Shown piece after piece: positions 30,551 to 48,052 of a stretch of DNA of 64,000 nt (position 1 is its first letter; every line of letters starts with the position of its first letter). Below the pieces are notes generated by a model. The model was given only the letters and a program-made list of their open reading frames with translations. It did no database searches and had not been told where the DNA came from. The translations under genes and the position numbers were made by a program. The stretch is from an uncultured Prochlorococcus sp. (lineage in GTDB: Bacteria > Cyanobacteriota > Cyanobacteriia > PCC-6307 > Cyanobiaceae): the NCBI GenBank assembly GCA_902573045.1, contig CACGIB010000002.1, positions 1-64,000 on the forward strand, written 5' to 3'.

Positions 30551-31833
30551 TCTTCAAATCTTATTTGTACTGAGTTAGCGTGACTATGTAAGCCCTCACT
30601 TTCAGCAAGGTTAATTATATCTAGACTGTTCATCTTTAAACTTTTTTCATTAAACTCTATAATGGAAGTGTTTTTCATAAAGGTTTCAACTCCTAAAGAT
30701 CCGCTAAATCTAGAATTTCCTGATGTAGGTAAAGTATGATTTGGTCCAGCTAGATAATCTCCCACAGCTTCCGGGGTCCATTTCCCTAAAAATATTGCTC
30801 CTGCATTCTCTATACCTTCGAGAATCTTTTTTGAATCTAAAGCTAAAATTTCCAAGTGTTCTGGAGCAAAGTTATTGCTTAGTTCAATACATGATTCATA
30901 ATCTTTGCAAATAACAATTAATCCCCAATTTTTTATTGATTCCATACAAATTTCTTTTCTTGGATGATCATCTATTTTTTTATAAAGTTCCTTTAAAACC
31001 TCTTTTGCCTGGTTTTTTGATGTAGTTAGAAGTATTGAAGAAGCCAAAGGGTCATGTTCTGCTTGTGCTAGGAGATCAGATGCTATATGAGTGGTTTGAG
31101 CTGTTTCATCTGCAATGATTAATATTTCACTTGGACCAGCCAAAGAATCTATTCCTGTAGAGCCATAAATTAGTTTTTTAGCAGTAGTTACATAGATATT
31201 CCCTGGACCTGTAATAACATCAACTTTACTGATTTGATCTGTGCCAAATGCTAAAGCACCAATTGCTTGAGCTCCTCCAATTCTAAAAACTTTGTTAATA
31301 CCTGATAAGTGAGCTGCAGCTAAAACAGTTTTGTTGATTTCCCCTTCTTTATTTCCAGGAGATACCATAATGATTTCTTCCACTCCTGCTACTGTTGCTG
31401 GTATTGCATTCATTAATACAGTACTTGGATAAGCTGCTCTGCCTCCGGGTATATAAATACCTGCGTGTTTAACTGGCCTCCATTTTCTTTGGACTTTATC
31501 ACCGTGTTCCCCTTCAATAGTGAAGGATGTTGGAATTTCTTTTTCATGGAATTTTTTAATTCTTTTATGGGCTACTTCAAGTGAGCGTTTTAAATTGCTA
31601 TCAATTTCACTCCATGCATTCTTTAAGTGATCTGGACTAATTTGCATCGGGTCAGGGTTGAAACCATCAAATTTTTTGGTATATTTTTCTACCGCTATAT
31701 CTCCATAATTTTTTACTTCTTGAAGAATTTCTTCGACTATTGCATTTATTTTGTTATTATTTTCTGAGTTAGTTCGAGTGGAAATCCTATTTAATTCTTG
31801 GATAGCCTCTTCTTTATTATTTATGATCTTCAT
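30547..31833 (-). CDS. hisD: histidinol dehydrogenase
   Basis: Zinc enzyme that performs the last two oxidations of histidine synthesis, histidinol to histidine. Conserved segments [17 protein letters not shown], the zinc and catalytic-site regions [13 protein letters not shown] and FAPEHLEIL, and [11 protein letters not shown] are intact in 428 residues. It is a lone his gene here, as in most cyanobacteria where his genes are scattered. Divergent from rpsT with a 121-base gap. Confidence 0.97.
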   Translation of the reverse strand: MKIINNKEEAIQELNRISTRTNSENNNKINAIVEEILQEVKNYGDIAVEKYTKKFDGFNPDPMQISPDHLKNAWSEIDSNLKRSLEVAHKRIKKFHEKEIPTSFTIEGEHGDKVQRKWRPVKHAGIYIPGGRAAYPSTVLMNAIPATVAGVEEIIMVSPGNKEGEINKTVLAAAHLSGINKVFRIGGAQAIGALAFGTDQISKVDVITGPGNIYVTTAKKLIYGSTGIDSLAGPSEILIIADETAQTTHIASDLLAQAEHDPLASSILLTTSKNQAKEVLKELYKKIDDHPRKEICMESIKNWGLIVICKDYESCIELSNNFAPEHLEILALDSKKILEGIENAGAIFLGKWTPEAVGDYLAGPNHTLPTSGNSRFSGSLGVETFMKNTSIIEFNEKSLKMNSLDIINLAESEGLHSHANSVQIRFED

Positions 31834-31897
31834 ATTCTTAAGTTTTCAAATTTAAAGGGTCGAGACCAAATTTAATAGCTTTTTAAATTATATATGA

Positions 31898-31927
31898 TTG
31901 ATTAGTAGACGATTTATTTGTTATGAT
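31898..31927 (+). promoter_or_regulatory. candidate promoter of rpsT
   Basis: TTGATT at 31898-31903 and TATGAT at 31922-31927 are separated by 18 bases, the best -35/-10 pair I saw in the window. Transcription would start near 31934, giving a leader of about 20 bases before the GTG at 31955. Confidence 0.45.
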
Positions 31928-31954
31928 GAAAGTCTTATATTGTATGAATCCCCA

Positions 31955-32248
31955 GTGGCCAATACCAAATCAGCAAAAAAAAGAATTCAAGTAGCGGAAA
32001 GAAACCGGTTAATAAATAAATCATATAAATCTACAGTAAGAACTCTTACCAAAAAAACTTTAGAGAATTGCGAAAAATATAAAAAAGAACCTAATGAGAA
32101 TAATAAAAATTTAGTGAAAACAAGTCTTAATAAAACTTTTAGCTTAATTGATAAAGCAGTTAAAAAAAATATTCTTCACAAAAATAACGGGGCTAATCGA
32201 AAATCAAAAATTAATCATTTAGTAAAAACTACTCTAACTACAAAGTAG
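31955..32248 (+). CDS. rpsT: 30S ribosomal protein S20
   Basis: Primary-binding protein of the 30S body. I start it at the GTG at 31955, which gives the classical S20 start MANTKSAKKRIQ and 97 residues. The open frame extends 19 codons upstream, but that extension includes the likely promoter and has no counterpart in S20. The chain is Lys/Asn-rich and helical (SYKSTVRTLTKK, KNNGANRKSKINHLV). tatD follows 16 bases later. Confidence 0.95.
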   Translation: MANTKSAKKRIQVAERNRLINKSYKSTVRTLTKKTLENCEKYKKEPNENNKNLVKTSLNKTFSLIDKAVKKNILHKNNGANRKSKINHLVKTTLTTK

Positions 32249-32264
32249 AAACTAGATAATAATT

Positions 32265-33059
32265 ATGAGCGATATTGAACTCATAGACTCTCACTGCCAT
32301 TTAATATTTGAAAATTTTGAGAAAGATCTTGAAGATGTTGTTTTAAGATTGCGTTCAAGAGGTGTAAAAAAATTAGTTCACGCTTGTTGTGAATTAACAG
32401 AAATTCCGCAGTTGAGAAAAATATCTCACAAATTCAATGAAATTTACTATTCAGTTGGTTTGCATCCACTTGAAGCAATGAAATGGGAACCAAGTTCAAA
32501 ATCTCTTTTAGAAAAATCTGCTCAAGAAGATAGAAGAGTTGTAGCTATTGGGGAATTAGGCTTGGATTTTTTTAAAAATGAAAATAAAACTCAACAAATT
32601 GATGCTCTTATTCCTCAAATGGAGTTAGCTTTTGAACTAGAGTTGCCTGTAATTATCCATTGCAGGGATGCTGCAAATGAAATGATCCAGATATGTAGTG
32701 ATCTCTCAAAAAAAGGAATATGTCCAAGAGGTGTACTTCATTGTTGGACTGGAACCCCAGAAGAAATGAAGCAATTCTTGGATCTTGGTTTTTACATCAG
32801 TTTTAGTGGAATAGTAACTTTCCCAAAAGCACATGAAATTCATGAGTGTGCCAAAATAGTCCCAAATGATAAATACTTAATTGAAACTGACTCACCCTTT
32901 TTAGCTCCTGTCCCCCATAGGGGAAAAAGAAATGAACCTGCATTTGTTGAAAATGTTGCTAATTACATGGCAGATTTAAGATCTACTGAATTAATTACAA
33001 TTGCTAAAGAGTCATCTAAGAATGCTGAAGATTTGTTTAAATTTGACTTGTTAATTTGA
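32265..33059 (+). CDS. tatD: TatD family metal-dependent hydrolase/DNase
   Basis: 264 residues of the TatD amidohydrolase-like barrel. Metal ligands are visible in DSHCHL (H10, H12), GELGLDF, IIHCRDA, HCWTG and ETDSPFLAPVPHRGKRNEP. Family members are 3'-5' exonucleases or Mg-dependent DNases with roles in DNA repair or RNA quality control; the real substrate here is not known. It sits between rpsT and rpoB, all on the plus strand, a conserved cyanobacterial arrangement. Confidence 0.93.
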   Translation: MSDIELIDSHCHLIFENFEKDLEDVVLRLRSRGVKKLVHACCELTEIPQLRKISHKFNEIYYSVGLHPLEAMKWEPSSKSLLEKSAQEDRRVVAIGELGLDFFKNENKTQQIDALIPQMELAFELELPVIIHCRDAANEMIQICSDLSKKGICPRGVLHCWTGTPEEMKQFLDLGFYISFSGIVTFPKAHEIHECAKIVPNDKYLIETDSPFLAPVPHRGKRNEPAFVENVANYMADLRSTELITIAKESSKNAEDLFKFDLLI

Positions 33060-33294
33060 CATAACAGCTGTTAGAATTAGAAATTACTGGAAATTATTCT
33101 TAATTTTTAGATTTAACTTACATAGTTAATGATTTAATCAGCATTTAAATAAATTTTTTAATTAATTATTAAAGTTTATTTTTGTTGAAATCGAGATTTA
33201 ATGCTTTAAATCATATTAAATGAAAAGTTAAACAACTAAATTTTAAGTAGATTTAAAGTAAATAGTAAATCTCACAAATCGCAGGTTTTCTTGG
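33060..33294 (+). other. 235-base AT-rich gap before rpoB
   Basis: This gap holds no open frame of note and no hairpin with a T-run. It must carry the rpoBC promoter unless transcription comes from rpsT. Several AT-only stretches resemble -10 boxes and I cannot choose between them. Confidence 0.4.
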
Positions 33295-36200
33295 ATGAGC
33301 AGTAGCGCTTTACAGGTAGCAAAAACAGCTACTTATCTACCAGATTTAGTTGAAGTACAAAGAGCAAGCTTTAAATGGTTTTTAGAAAAGGGTTTAATAG
33401 AAGAATTACAAAACTTTTCCCCCATTTCTGATTACACAGGTAAATTAGAATTGCATTTTATAGGTGAAGAGTACAGGTTAAAAAGACCTAGGCATGATGT
33501 TGAGGAAGCCAAAAGAAGAGATGCAACTTTTGCATCTCAAATGTATGTAACTTGCAGGTTAATTAATAAAGAGACAGGGGAAATTAAAGAACAAGAAGTA
33601 TTTATAGGCGAATTACCATTAATGACTGAAAGAGGCACTTTTATCATTAATGGTGCCGAAAGGGTAATTGTTAATCAAATTGTTCGAAGTCCAGGTGTGT
33701 ATTTCAAAGATGAACTAGATAAAAATGGTCGAAGAACCTACAACGCGAGCGTTATCCCTAATAGGGGTGCATGGTTAAAATTCGAGACTGACAAAAATAA
33801 TTTACTTTTTGTAAGAGTTGACAAAACTAGAAAAATTAATGCTCATGTTCTAATGAGGGCGATGGGTCTTTCAGATAACGATGTGATCGATAAACTTAGG
33901 CATCCTGAGTTTTATCAAAAATCAATTGAGTCAGCAAATGACGAGGGGATAAGTTCAGAAGATCAGGCCTTACTAGAGCTCTACAAGAAACTACGCCCTG
34001 GTGAACCACCCTCTGTCTCTGGTGGGCAACAGCTATTGAACAGTAGATTTTTTGATCCCAAAAGATACGATTTAGGTCGGGTTGGTAGATATAAAATAAA
34101 TAAAAAATTGAGGCTAACTGTACCTGATGATGTTAGGACTCTTACCCATGAAGATGTTCTCTCGACCATTGATTATTTAATTAACCTAGAATTGGATATT
34201 GGCGGCGCTAGTTTGGATGATATTGACCATCTAGGTAACAGAAGGGTTAGATCTGTAGGAGAACTTCTTCAAAATCAAGTTAGGGTGGGACTGAATCGTT
34301 TAGAAAGAATTATCAAAGAAAGAATGACTGTAGGAGAAACAGATTCTCTTACTCCAGCTCAACTAGTTAATCCTAAGCCTTTGGTTGCTGCTATAAAGGA
34401 ATTTTTTGGCTCTAGTCAATTAAGTCAGTTTATGGACCAAACTAATCCTCTGGCAGAATTAACGCATAAGAGAAGAATTTCTGCCTTAGGACCAGGAGGC
34501 TTAACTCGAGAAAGAGCAGGCTTTGCAGTAAGGGATATTCATCCTTCACATTATGGAAGATTATGTCCTATCGAGACTCCTGAAGGTCCTAATGCTGGAC
34601 TTATAAACTCTTTAGCTACACACGCTAGAGTTAATGAGTATGGTTTTATTGAAACACCTTTTTGGGAAGTTAAAAACGGTAAAGTTAATAAAGAAGGTGT
34701 GCCTGTTTATCTTTCTGCTGATTTAGAAGATGAGTGCAGGGTGGCACCCGGAGATGTCGCAACTGACAAAGCTGGTAATATAATCGCAAACCTAATACCT
34801 GTAAGGTATAGGCAAGATTTTGAAAAAGTACCTCCTCATCAAGTTGATTACGTTCAGCTTTCCCCTGTTCAAGTAATTTCAGTCGCTACTTCACTTATTC
34901 CTTTCTTGGAACATGATGATGCGAATAGAGCTCTAATGGGATCAAATATGCAACGCCAAGCCGTTCCTTTGCTCAGGCCAGAACGGCCTTTAGTTGGAAC
35001 AGGCTTAGAATCTCAAGTCGCTAGAGATTCTGGGATGGTTCCCATAACAAAAGTTAATGGAACTGTATCTTATGTTGATGCAAATGAGATTGTTGTTAAA
35101 GACGAGGATGGGAATGAACATTTTCATTATCTTCAAAAATATCAAAGATCAAATCAAGATACTTGCCTAAACCAAAGACCAATAGTAAAAATTGGAGATC
35201 GAGTTATATCTGGTCAAGTTTTAGCAGATGGATCGGCTTGTGAAGGAGGAGAAATAGCCCTTGGTCAAAATGTTTTAATCGCTTATATGCCATGGGAGGG
35301 CTACAACTACGAAGATGCAATTCTTGTAAGCGAGAGGATGGTAACCGATGATTTATATACATCGGTACATATTGAAAAATATGAAATTGAGGCAAGACAA
35401 ACAAAGCTAGGACCCGAAGAAATCACAAGAGAGATTCCCAATATTTCAGAAGAAAGTCTAAACAACCTTGATGAAATGGGAATTATTAGGATTGGTGCTT
35501 TTGTTGAAAGTGGAGATATTCTTGTAGGGAAAGTTACTCCGAAAGGGGAATCAGACCAACCACCAGAAGAAAAACTGTTGAGAGCTATTTTCGGTGAAAA
35601 GGCTCGAGATGTTAGAGACAATTCACTCAGAGTTCCAAAGACTGAAAAAGGAAGAGTCTTAGATGTTCGTATTTATACTAGAGAACAAGGTGATGAACTA
35701 CCTCCAGGGGCAAACATGGTTGTGAGAGTTTATGTGGCTCAAAGAAGGAAAATTCAGGTAGGCGACAAAATGGCTGGGAGGCATGGTAATAAAGGAATTA
35801 TTAGTAGAATATTACCTAGAGAAGATATGCCTTATTTGCCAGATGGTACGCCAGTAGACATTGTCCTTAATCCTCTCGGAGTTCCAAGTAGGATGAACGT
35901 AGGTCAAGTTTTTGAATTATTGATGGGCTGGGCAGCCTCCAACTTAAATTGTAGGGTTAAAGTTGTTCCATTTGATGAAATGTATGGAGCTGAAAAATCA
36001 CATCAAACTGTTCAAGCATTTTTAGAGGAAGCTTCGAAACAGCCAGGTAAAGCATGGGTTTATAATCCTGAAGATCCTGGAAAGTTATTACTTAAAGATG
36101 GTAGAACAGGAGAGCCCTTCGATCAGCCAGTTGCTGTAGGATACTCTCATTTCCTCAAGTTAGTCCATTTGGTGGATGATAAAATTCATGCTAGATCAAC

Positions 36201-36588
36201 TGGCCCTTACTCTTTGGTTACACAACAACCATTGGGTGGTAAAGCTCAACAAGGCGGACAAAGGCTTGGAGAAATGGAAGTATGGGCCCTTGAAGCTTAT
36301 GGAGCAGCTTATACTCTTCAAGAATTATTAACAGTTAAATCTGATGACATGCAAGGAAGAAATGAAGCTCTTAATGCAATTGTTAAAGGTAAACCGATCC
36401 CCAGACCTGGGACTCCTGAGTCATTTAAAGTTCTTATGAGGGAATTACAATCTCTAGGGTTAGATATAGGGGTTTATACAGATGAAGGAAAAGAGGTAGA
36501 TTTAATGCAAGATATAAATCCTAGAAGAAATACTCCATCAAGACCAACTTATGAATCACTAGGAACCTCTGAATATGAGGAAGATTAA
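33295..36588 (+). CDS. rpoB: DNA-directed RNA polymerase beta subunit
   Basis: Beta subunit of RNA polymerase, 1097 residues, normal for cyanobacteria. Conserved blocks include the fork/rifampicin region ([29 protein letters not shown] and [14 protein letters not shown]), the active-site lysine region [15 protein letters not shown], and the C-terminal [20 protein letters not shown]. The Asp, His and Arg positions usually changed in rifampicin resistance look wild type. First gene of rpoB-rpoC1-rpoC2, 39 bases before rpoC1. Confidence 0.98.
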   Translation: MSSSALQVAKTATYLPDLVEVQRASFKWFLEKGLIEELQNFSPISDYTGKLELHFIGEEYRLKRPRHDVEEAKRRDATFASQMYVTCRLINKETGEIKEQEVFIGELPLMTERGTFIINGAERVIVNQIVRSPGVYFKDELDKNGRRTYNASVIPNRGAWLKFETDKNNLLFVRVDKTRKINAHVLMRAMGLSDNDVIDKLRHPEFYQKSIESANDEGISSEDQALLELYKKLRPGEPPSVSGGQQLLNSRFFDPKRYDLGRVGRYKINKKLRLTVPDDVRTLTHEDVLSTIDYLINLELDIGGASLDDIDHLGNRRVRSVGELLQNQVRVGLNRLERIIKERMTVGETDSLTPAQLVNPKPLVAAIKEFFGSSQLSQFMDQTNPLAELTHKRRISALGPGGLTRERAGFAVRDIHPSHYGRLCPIETPEGPNAGLINSLATHARVNEYGFIETPFWEVKNGKVNKEGVPVYLSADLEDECRVAPGDVATDKAGNIIANLIPVRYRQDFEKVPPHQVDYVQLSPVQVISVATSLIPFLEHDDANRALMGSNMQRQAVPLLRPERPLVGTGLESQVARDSGMVPITKVNGTVSYVDANEIVVKDEDGNEHFHYLQKYQRSNQDTCLNQRPIVKIGDRVISGQVLADGSACEGGEIALGQNVLIAYMPWEGYNYEDAILVSERMVTDDLYTSVHIEKYEIEARQTKLGPEEITREIPNISEESLNNLDEMGIIRIGAFVESGDILVGKVTPKGESDQPPEEKLLRAIFGEKARDVRDNSLRVPKTEKGRVLDVRIYTREQGDELPPGANMVVRVYVAQRRKIQVGDKMAGRHGNKGIISRILPREDMPYLPDGTPVDIVLNPLGVPSRMNVGQVFELLMGWAASNLNCRVKVVPFDEMYGAEKSHQTVQAFLEEASKQPGKAWVYNPEDPGKLLLKDGRTGEPFDQPVAVGYSHFLKLVHLVDDKIHARSTGPYSLVTQQPLGGKAQQGGQRLGEMEVWALEAYGAAYTLQELLTVKSDDMQGRNEALNAIVKGKPIPRPGTPESFKVLMRELQSLGLDIGVYTDEGKEVDLMQDINPRRNTPSRPTYESLGTSEYEED

Positions 36589-36600
36589 ATACTCAATTAA

Positions 36601-38532
<1,932 letters not shown>

Positions 38533-38539
38533 TCTTTAA

Positions 38540-42667
<4,128 letters not shown>

Positions 42668-42697
42668 ATATTTTCTATTATCCTTTTTAGCAATTAG

Positions 42698-42874
<177 letters not shown>

Positions 42875-42891
42875 ATATACTTTTGAACTAA

Positions 42892-43950
<1,059 letters not shown>

Positions 43951-44019
43951 TATTATCTATAGAAATTTTTTTAAAAGTATATCAAACAGGTTATTATTGA
44001 CTTAATTAATCTTGAATCT

Positions 44020-44145
44020 TTGGGTTTTATTAAGACAAAAGTTTTACCGTTCGCCATAGTATCACTTTTTGGGATTGCTTTCCTTGCAGTCAGTGCAAGA
44101 ATTTGGTTGCCAGGAGATATGATGTCGCCTGCACCCATAAATTAA
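44020..44145 (+). CDS. small single-pass membrane protein, unknown
   Basis: An open frame ending at 44145 encodes a 41-residue protein if started at the TTG at 44020: KTKVLPFAIVSLFGIAFLAV, then SARIWLPGDMMSPAPIN. It has one clear membrane helix (about 9-25) and a Pro-rich end, a layout like the tiny subunits of thylakoid complexes. The frame is open upstream to 43975 with only non-standard starts (ATT), so the true start is uncertain. It sits between rlmN and the HEAT-repeat gene, 18 bases before the latter's ATG. I do not recognise the family. Confidence 0.6.
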   Translation: MGFIKTKVLPFAIVSLFGIAFLAVSARIWLPGDMMSPAPIN

Positions 44146-44163
44146 TATTTTTAGTTTTTGCAA

Positions 44164-44931
44164 ATGACAAAAAATAAGGATCCTAAAAAAGAAGGTCTAG
44201 CTGAAATTGCAGTTGATCCAGATGTTTTAGCTAGAGAATTGGCTTTAGAGATTGAAATAGATCCTTTAGAGCAAATTGATGAAGATTCTTTTTCAAAAGG
44301 TTTAAATATAACTCAAGAATGCAATGAAGCATTGAAAATGCTTGATGGTAATAGAGAAGAAAGAATTCAGGGTTTAAGAATATTTTGTGAATATAGAGAT
44401 AAAAGATCTTTACCCCTTTTGTTACCATTACTCGATCAACCTTGTCCTGTTGAGAGAATGAGTGCGGTATATGCTTTAGGTCGTAATCCATGTCCTAATG
44501 CGGTTAAGAAACTCGTCAGTCTTTTGGAAACTGATGATAATGCTTATGTTAGAAGGGCGACTGCATGGAGCTTAGCTAACTATGATGACCAAATTGTTTT
44601 AAAACCATTAATTAGTGCTTTAAAGAATGATGTAGCTGCAGTCAGGTTATGGTCATCTAGTTCTTTAGCTGAAATTGGAAATGTTTCTTTCGAAAACGCT
44701 CAATTAGCAGCAGAACAGCTTTTAATAAGCTTAAAGATAGATAATGAATCAGGTGTAAGGAGTAATTGCATTTGGTCATTGTGTAGGCTGTACGAAAAAT
44801 TAAACAATACATTTCAGGAAAGTTTCGTTGATGAATGTACCAAGATCGCCCTTTTCGATAAAGAGCCCTCTGTTATGGAAGAAGCAAAAACCGCTCTTGA
44901 TTCAATGGGGATGCAAGGTTTTTATAATTAA
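44164..44931 (+). CDS. HEAT-repeat protein
   Basis: 255 residues when started at the ATG at 44164 (a TTG two codons upstream is possible). After an acidic N-terminal 60 residues, helical repeats with the PBS-lyase/HEAT pattern follow (VERMSAVYALGRN, YVRRATAWSLANYDD, AVRLWSSSSLAEIG, GVRSNCIWSLCRL). Related cyanobacterial proteins such as CpcE and NblB attach or remove bilins or chlorophyll, but many HEAT proteins are scaffolds. Without a catalytic motif the role stays open. It is probably expressed with the small membrane protein just upstream. Confidence 0.8.
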   Translation: MTKNKDPKKEGLAEIAVDPDVLARELALEIEIDPLEQIDEDSFSKGLNITQECNEALKMLDGNREERIQGLRIFCEYRDKRSLPLLLPLLDQPCPVERMSAVYALGRNPCPNAVKKLVSLLETDDNAYVRRATAWSLANYDDQIVLKPLISALKNDVAAVRLWSSSSLAEIGNVSFENAQLAAEQLLISLKIDNESGVRSNCIWSLCRLYEKLNNTFQESFVDECTKIALFDKEPSVMEEAKTALDSMGMQGFYN

Positions 44932-45079
44932 AAAATCATAATCTTTTACCAGATCGCCTCATAACAAATTAATTTATCAGATATTCAATATAAAAATTAA
45001 AATTAATTAACTTGTACCAACTGAAACAAAATATTTTCGTTATTCTATATAAAGTAAAACTACTTAGTACTTGAATTTA

Positions 45080-45295
45080 ATGCCTCAAAAAACATTGAGA
45101 TTCAAAATTCATCAAGACGGAAGAGTTGAAGAGACTGTTGAGGGATTCACTGGTAATTCATGCAATGAAGCCACAAGAAATCTTGAAGATTCTCTCGGTA
45201 AAGTAACAGTAAAGAAGAATACTTCTGATGCTTTCATCTCTAATCAAAATGAAAACTTCAAACAATTAAATAACGAATCTAATGTCACATTTTAG
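45080..45295 (+). CDS. DUF2997 family protein
   Basis: 71 residues from the ATG at 45080; a TTG nine bases upstream is also in frame but less likely. The start KTLRFKIHQDGRVEETVEGF with GNSC fits DUF2997, a small family of unknown function. Its last 14 bases overlap the start of the Ycf35 gene in another frame, so both are translated together. The DUF2997-Ycf35-ferredoxin order argues for one functional unit. Confidence 0.8.
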   Translation: MPQKTLRFKIHQDGRVEETVEGFTGNSCNEATRNLEDSLGKVTVKKNTSDAFISNQNENFKQLNNESNVTF

Positions 45296-45674
45296 TACTA
45301 TTAAAACCCAGCTTAAAGAAGCAGAGCCATTAATTAAGGCACTAAACAATCTTGGTTATTCAATCGATCAAGAAGAAAAGTTTGTAAAAGGCTATAGAGG
45401 TAAGTTTACAGCAGTGGATATAAGTATGAATTTACCTGGTGAAACTAAAGTTGGATTTAAATGGGACAATAATTCAAATGCTTATGAATTAGTTACTGAT
45501 CTTGACCTATGGAAATTTGAGATACCAGTAGAAAGATTTATTTCTAAAGTTACTCAAATGTATGCCTATCACACAATTATTTCCAAAACGAAAGAGGACG
45601 GGTACCAAATTGTAGAACAAAAAAATAAGAATGATGGTTCTATCGAGTTGGTTTTGACCAAGTGGGACAATTAA
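45282..45674 (+). CDS. ycf35: Ycf35 / DUF1257 family protein
   Basis: 130 residues matching Ycf35 (DUF1257), found in cyanobacteria and in plastid genomes of red-lineage algae: HFSTIKTQLKEAEPLIKALNNLGY at the start, the RGKFTAVDISM and VGFKWDNNSNAYELVTDLD blocks, and a Gln/Lys-rich C-terminus. Function unknown. The start overlaps DUF2997 by 14 bases and the stop is nine bases before the ferredoxin ATG, so it is the middle gene of a tight operon. Confidence 0.88.
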   Translation: MSHFSTIKTQLKEAEPLIKALNNLGYSIDQEEKFVKGYRGKFTAVDISMNLPGETKVGFKWDNNSNAYELVTDLDLWKFEIPVERFISKVTQMYAYHTIISKTKEDGYQIVEQKNKNDGSIELVLTKWDN

Positions 45675-45683
45675 TTGCTGTGT

Positions 45684-46043
45684 ATGGATTTTATAAATCC
45701 ATCTGATGATTTTGTAGAAAACGTGGAAACTACAGGTTGGGAGCCTGTATTAGGTGGTCAGTTAGCAGAAAAGGCTGTATGGGTTGATGAGGCTAGATGT
45801 ATAGGCTGTCAATACTGTGTACACGTCGCTTCAAATACTTTCAAAGTTGATGAATTTCATGGAAGAAGTAGGGCTATGAGACAAGATGGAGACACTGTTA
45901 ATGTTATACAGGAAGCAATAGATACATGTCCTGTTGATTGCATTCACTGGGTCAAGTTTGAAGAATTGGATGATCTAGAAAATAGTCTTGATAGGGAAAT
46001 GTTTCAATCATTTGGAAAACCACCAAGAATGAATAAGCATTAA
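45684..46043 (+). CDS. bacterial-type 4Fe-4S ferredoxin-like protein
   Basis: 119 residues from the ATG at 45684 (a TTG at 45675 would add three). One iron-sulfur cluster site is clear: C39, C42 and C45 (CIGCQYC) with C82 in DTCPVDC; an extra C86 follows. N-terminal and C-terminal extensions of about 35 residues flank it. Similar ferredoxin domains occur fused to J-domains in plant plastids. In the operon with DUF2997 and Ycf35, it probably supplies electrons to a partner in that group or to the next gene's product; this is inference. The aldo/keto reductase gene follows in 10 bases. Confidence 0.85.
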   Translation: MDFINPSDDFVENVETTGWEPVLGGQLAEKAVWVDEARCIGCQYCVHVASNTFKVDEFHGRSRAMRQDGDTVNVIQEAIDTCPVDCIHWVKFEELDDLENSLDREMFQSFGKPPRMNKH

Positions 46044-46053
46044 TTTCTAAAAG

Positions 46054-47247
46054 ATGCAATATCGGAGATTTGGTCGAACCAATTTAAAGATATCTGTTTT
46101 ATCTTTGGGTGGCATGAGATTTCAAAAAAGTTGGGATCAATTAGATTTTTCTGAGATTTCATATGAAGAACAAAATAAAGTAGAAAATATTTTGAAACTG
46201 GCAAGTAAATATGGCTTAAGTCATGTCGAAACTGCTAAGTACTATGGAACTTCTGAGATGCAATTAGGAATGGGTTTTGAAAATACTAAAAAAATCCCAA
46301 ACATTATTCAAACAAAGATTCCTCCAAATAGTGATCCAGAAATTTTTGAGAGAGATGTTATGACAAGTATTGAAAAATTGAAAGTTAAAAGAATTGATTT
46401 GCTTACAATACATGGCATTAATACAAATGAACATTTATATCAGGCTGTTAAAGATGGAGGTTGTATTGACATTTTAAGGAAATTGCAAAAAGAAAATTTA
46501 ATTGGATCTATTGGATTTTCGACTCATGGCAAATCTTCACTCATTGAAAAGGCTATATCAACAAACTTATTTGATTATGTAAATTTGCACTGGTATTTCA
46601 TTAATCAAGAAAATACAAAGGTTATCAATTTAGCAAATAAGTATGATCTTGGCGTTTTCATAATAAGTCCCACTGATAAAGGGGGACATCTTCATACTCC
46701 CTCAATAAAAATGTTGGAACTTTGTAAGCCACTTCATCCTATAGTTTTTAATGATCTTTTTTGCTTAAGAAATCAAAATGTCCATACTATTAGTGTGGGT
46801 ATTGCAAAAGAGGCAGATTTTGCAAGGCATTTAGAAGCTATCTCGTTGTTATCTGAATCTGAGAAGTATGTTCCTAATATAATAAACAGATTAAGGCAGG
46901 AATCAATTAATTCTTTAGGTTTAGAGTGGCATCATAATTGGAATAGAAATTTACCAAGTTGGGAATATACGCCAGGAAACATTAATATTCCCGTTTTACT
47001 ATGGCTTTCAAATTTAATCGATTGGTTGGATATGGAAGGATATGCAAGGGCTAGATATCAATTACTTGGAAACGGAAGTCATTGGTTCCCGGGAAATAAC
47101 TCTAATTTATTAGATACGGATGTTTCTGAAGTCCAATTATTGAAAGTTTTAGAAGGCCATATAAATCCAAAAAAAGTTATAAATAAATTGAGAATTTTAA
47201 AAGAAAAGTTTGGAGATAATGTTGCTAAAAGATTATCAAAAAAATAA
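46054..47247 (+). CDS. aldo/keto reductase family protein
   Basis: 397 residues with an aldo/keto-reductase barrel: start MQYRRFGRTNLKISVLSLGGMRF, the catalytic Tyr in ETAKYYG, then KIPP and the IDLLTIHGI strand typical of predicted oxidoreductases. Many members of this branch carry a C-terminal ferredoxin-like Cys cluster, but I see none here; the separate ferredoxin encoded directly upstream may replace it. The substrate is unknown. It converges on rsmG, two bases apart. Confidence 0.85.
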   Translation: MQYRRFGRTNLKISVLSLGGMRFQKSWDQLDFSEISYEEQNKVENILKLASKYGLSHVETAKYYGTSEMQLGMGFENTKKIPNIIQTKIPPNSDPEIFERDVMTSIEKLKVKRIDLLTIHGINTNEHLYQAVKDGGCIDILRKLQKENLIGSIGFSTHGKSSLIEKAISTNLFDYVNLHWYFINQENTKVINLANKYDLGVFIISPTDKGGHLHTPSIKMLELCKPLHPIVFNDLFCLRNQNVHTISVGIAKEADFARHLEAISLLSESEKYVPNIINRLRQESINSLGLEWHHNWNRNLPSWEYTPGNINIPVLLWLSNLIDWLDMEGYARARYQLLGNGSHWFPGNNSNLLDTDVSEVQLLKVLEGHINPKKVINKLRILKEKFGDNVAKRLSKK

Positions 47248-47249
47248 TT

Positions 47250-47975
47250 TTATAATGGATTTTTCTCGGGTTTGCCAACTTTTCTAGGGTAGATTTTAGG
47301 GCACAAGTTTTTTGGTTGAATAAGAATAATATTTCGTATACCTTTACTTCTTGGCAATAAAATCTTCTTTTTCTCTTTAAATTTCCCTTCTAATATTTCT
47401 AAAGTTTTATCTAGATTTTTACTTTCTTCATCAGTCCATTTCCCACAATATAAAAATCCTAACCCTTCTTTTTTAAGCATTGGGAGTAAATATTCTGAAA
47501 CTGTTGAGGGATTACTCACCGCTCTAGTGGTAGCTATGTTAAAACTATTTCTCATTGAAGATTGATGAGCGAAGTTTTCAATACGATCATTGATTAGATG
47601 AATATTGTTTTTGAAATTGATCTGTTTGATTAAGATTTTTAGTGCATCTGTTTTCTTTCTTGAAGAATCAATAAGGTATATCTCTGAATTAGGATGAATT
47701 ACTGCATAAGCTAAACCTGGGAAGCCACAGCCAGAGCCAATATCTAAAAATTTTTTATTATTAAAATTAATATTCGGGAGAGCTTTAAATGGCCAAATGC
47801 TGTCAAAAACTTGAGATACCCAATAATCATCTCCATCAATTAATCTAGTAAGATTGGTTTTATTATTCAATTCTTTGATTTTAATTTGCAACTCTTGAAA
47901 AATATTTATTTCTTCTTCAGTTAGTAAGGCAAAAATTTCTTCGGGAATATTTTGTTTTTTCATTTCATTACACAT
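47250..47975 (-). CDS. rsmG: 16S rRNA (guanine-527-N7)-methyltransferase RsmG
   Basis: Methylates G527 of 16S rRNA; 241 residues. It shows the GidB/RsmG pattern: NLTRLIDGDDYWVSQVFDSIWPF, SAM motif FLDIGSGCGFPGLAYA, the acidic LIDSSRKKTDALK and TTRAVSNPSTVSEY blocks. A second ATG four codons in (MKKQ) is equally likely as start. The gene lies opposite to its neighbours, convergent with the aldo/keto reductase gene and divergent from the J-domain gene. Confidence 0.94.
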   Translation of the reverse strand: MCNEMKKQNIPEEIFALLTEEEINIFQELQIKIKELNNKTNLTRLIDGDDYWVSQVFDSIWPFKALPNINFNNKKFLDIGSGCGFPGLAYAVIHPNSEIYLIDSSRKKTDALKILIKQINFKNNIHLINDRIENFAHQSSMRNSFNIATTRAVSNPSTVSEYLLPMLKKEGLGFLYCGKWTDEESKNLDKTLEILEGKFKEKKKILLPRSKGIRNIILIQPKNLCPKIYPRKVGKPEKNPL

Positions 47976-48052
47976 ATAAATTTTTACCTTTCATTAAATA
48001 CATTCTATTTAGTAAAAATTTATTAGAATTACAATATTATTAAAAGATTATT

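Noticed and set aside
31898..31954. Longer S20 protein beginning at 31898
   Set aside because: The extra 19 codons cover the likely promoter and have no counterpart in S20; the GTG at 31955 gives the standard start.
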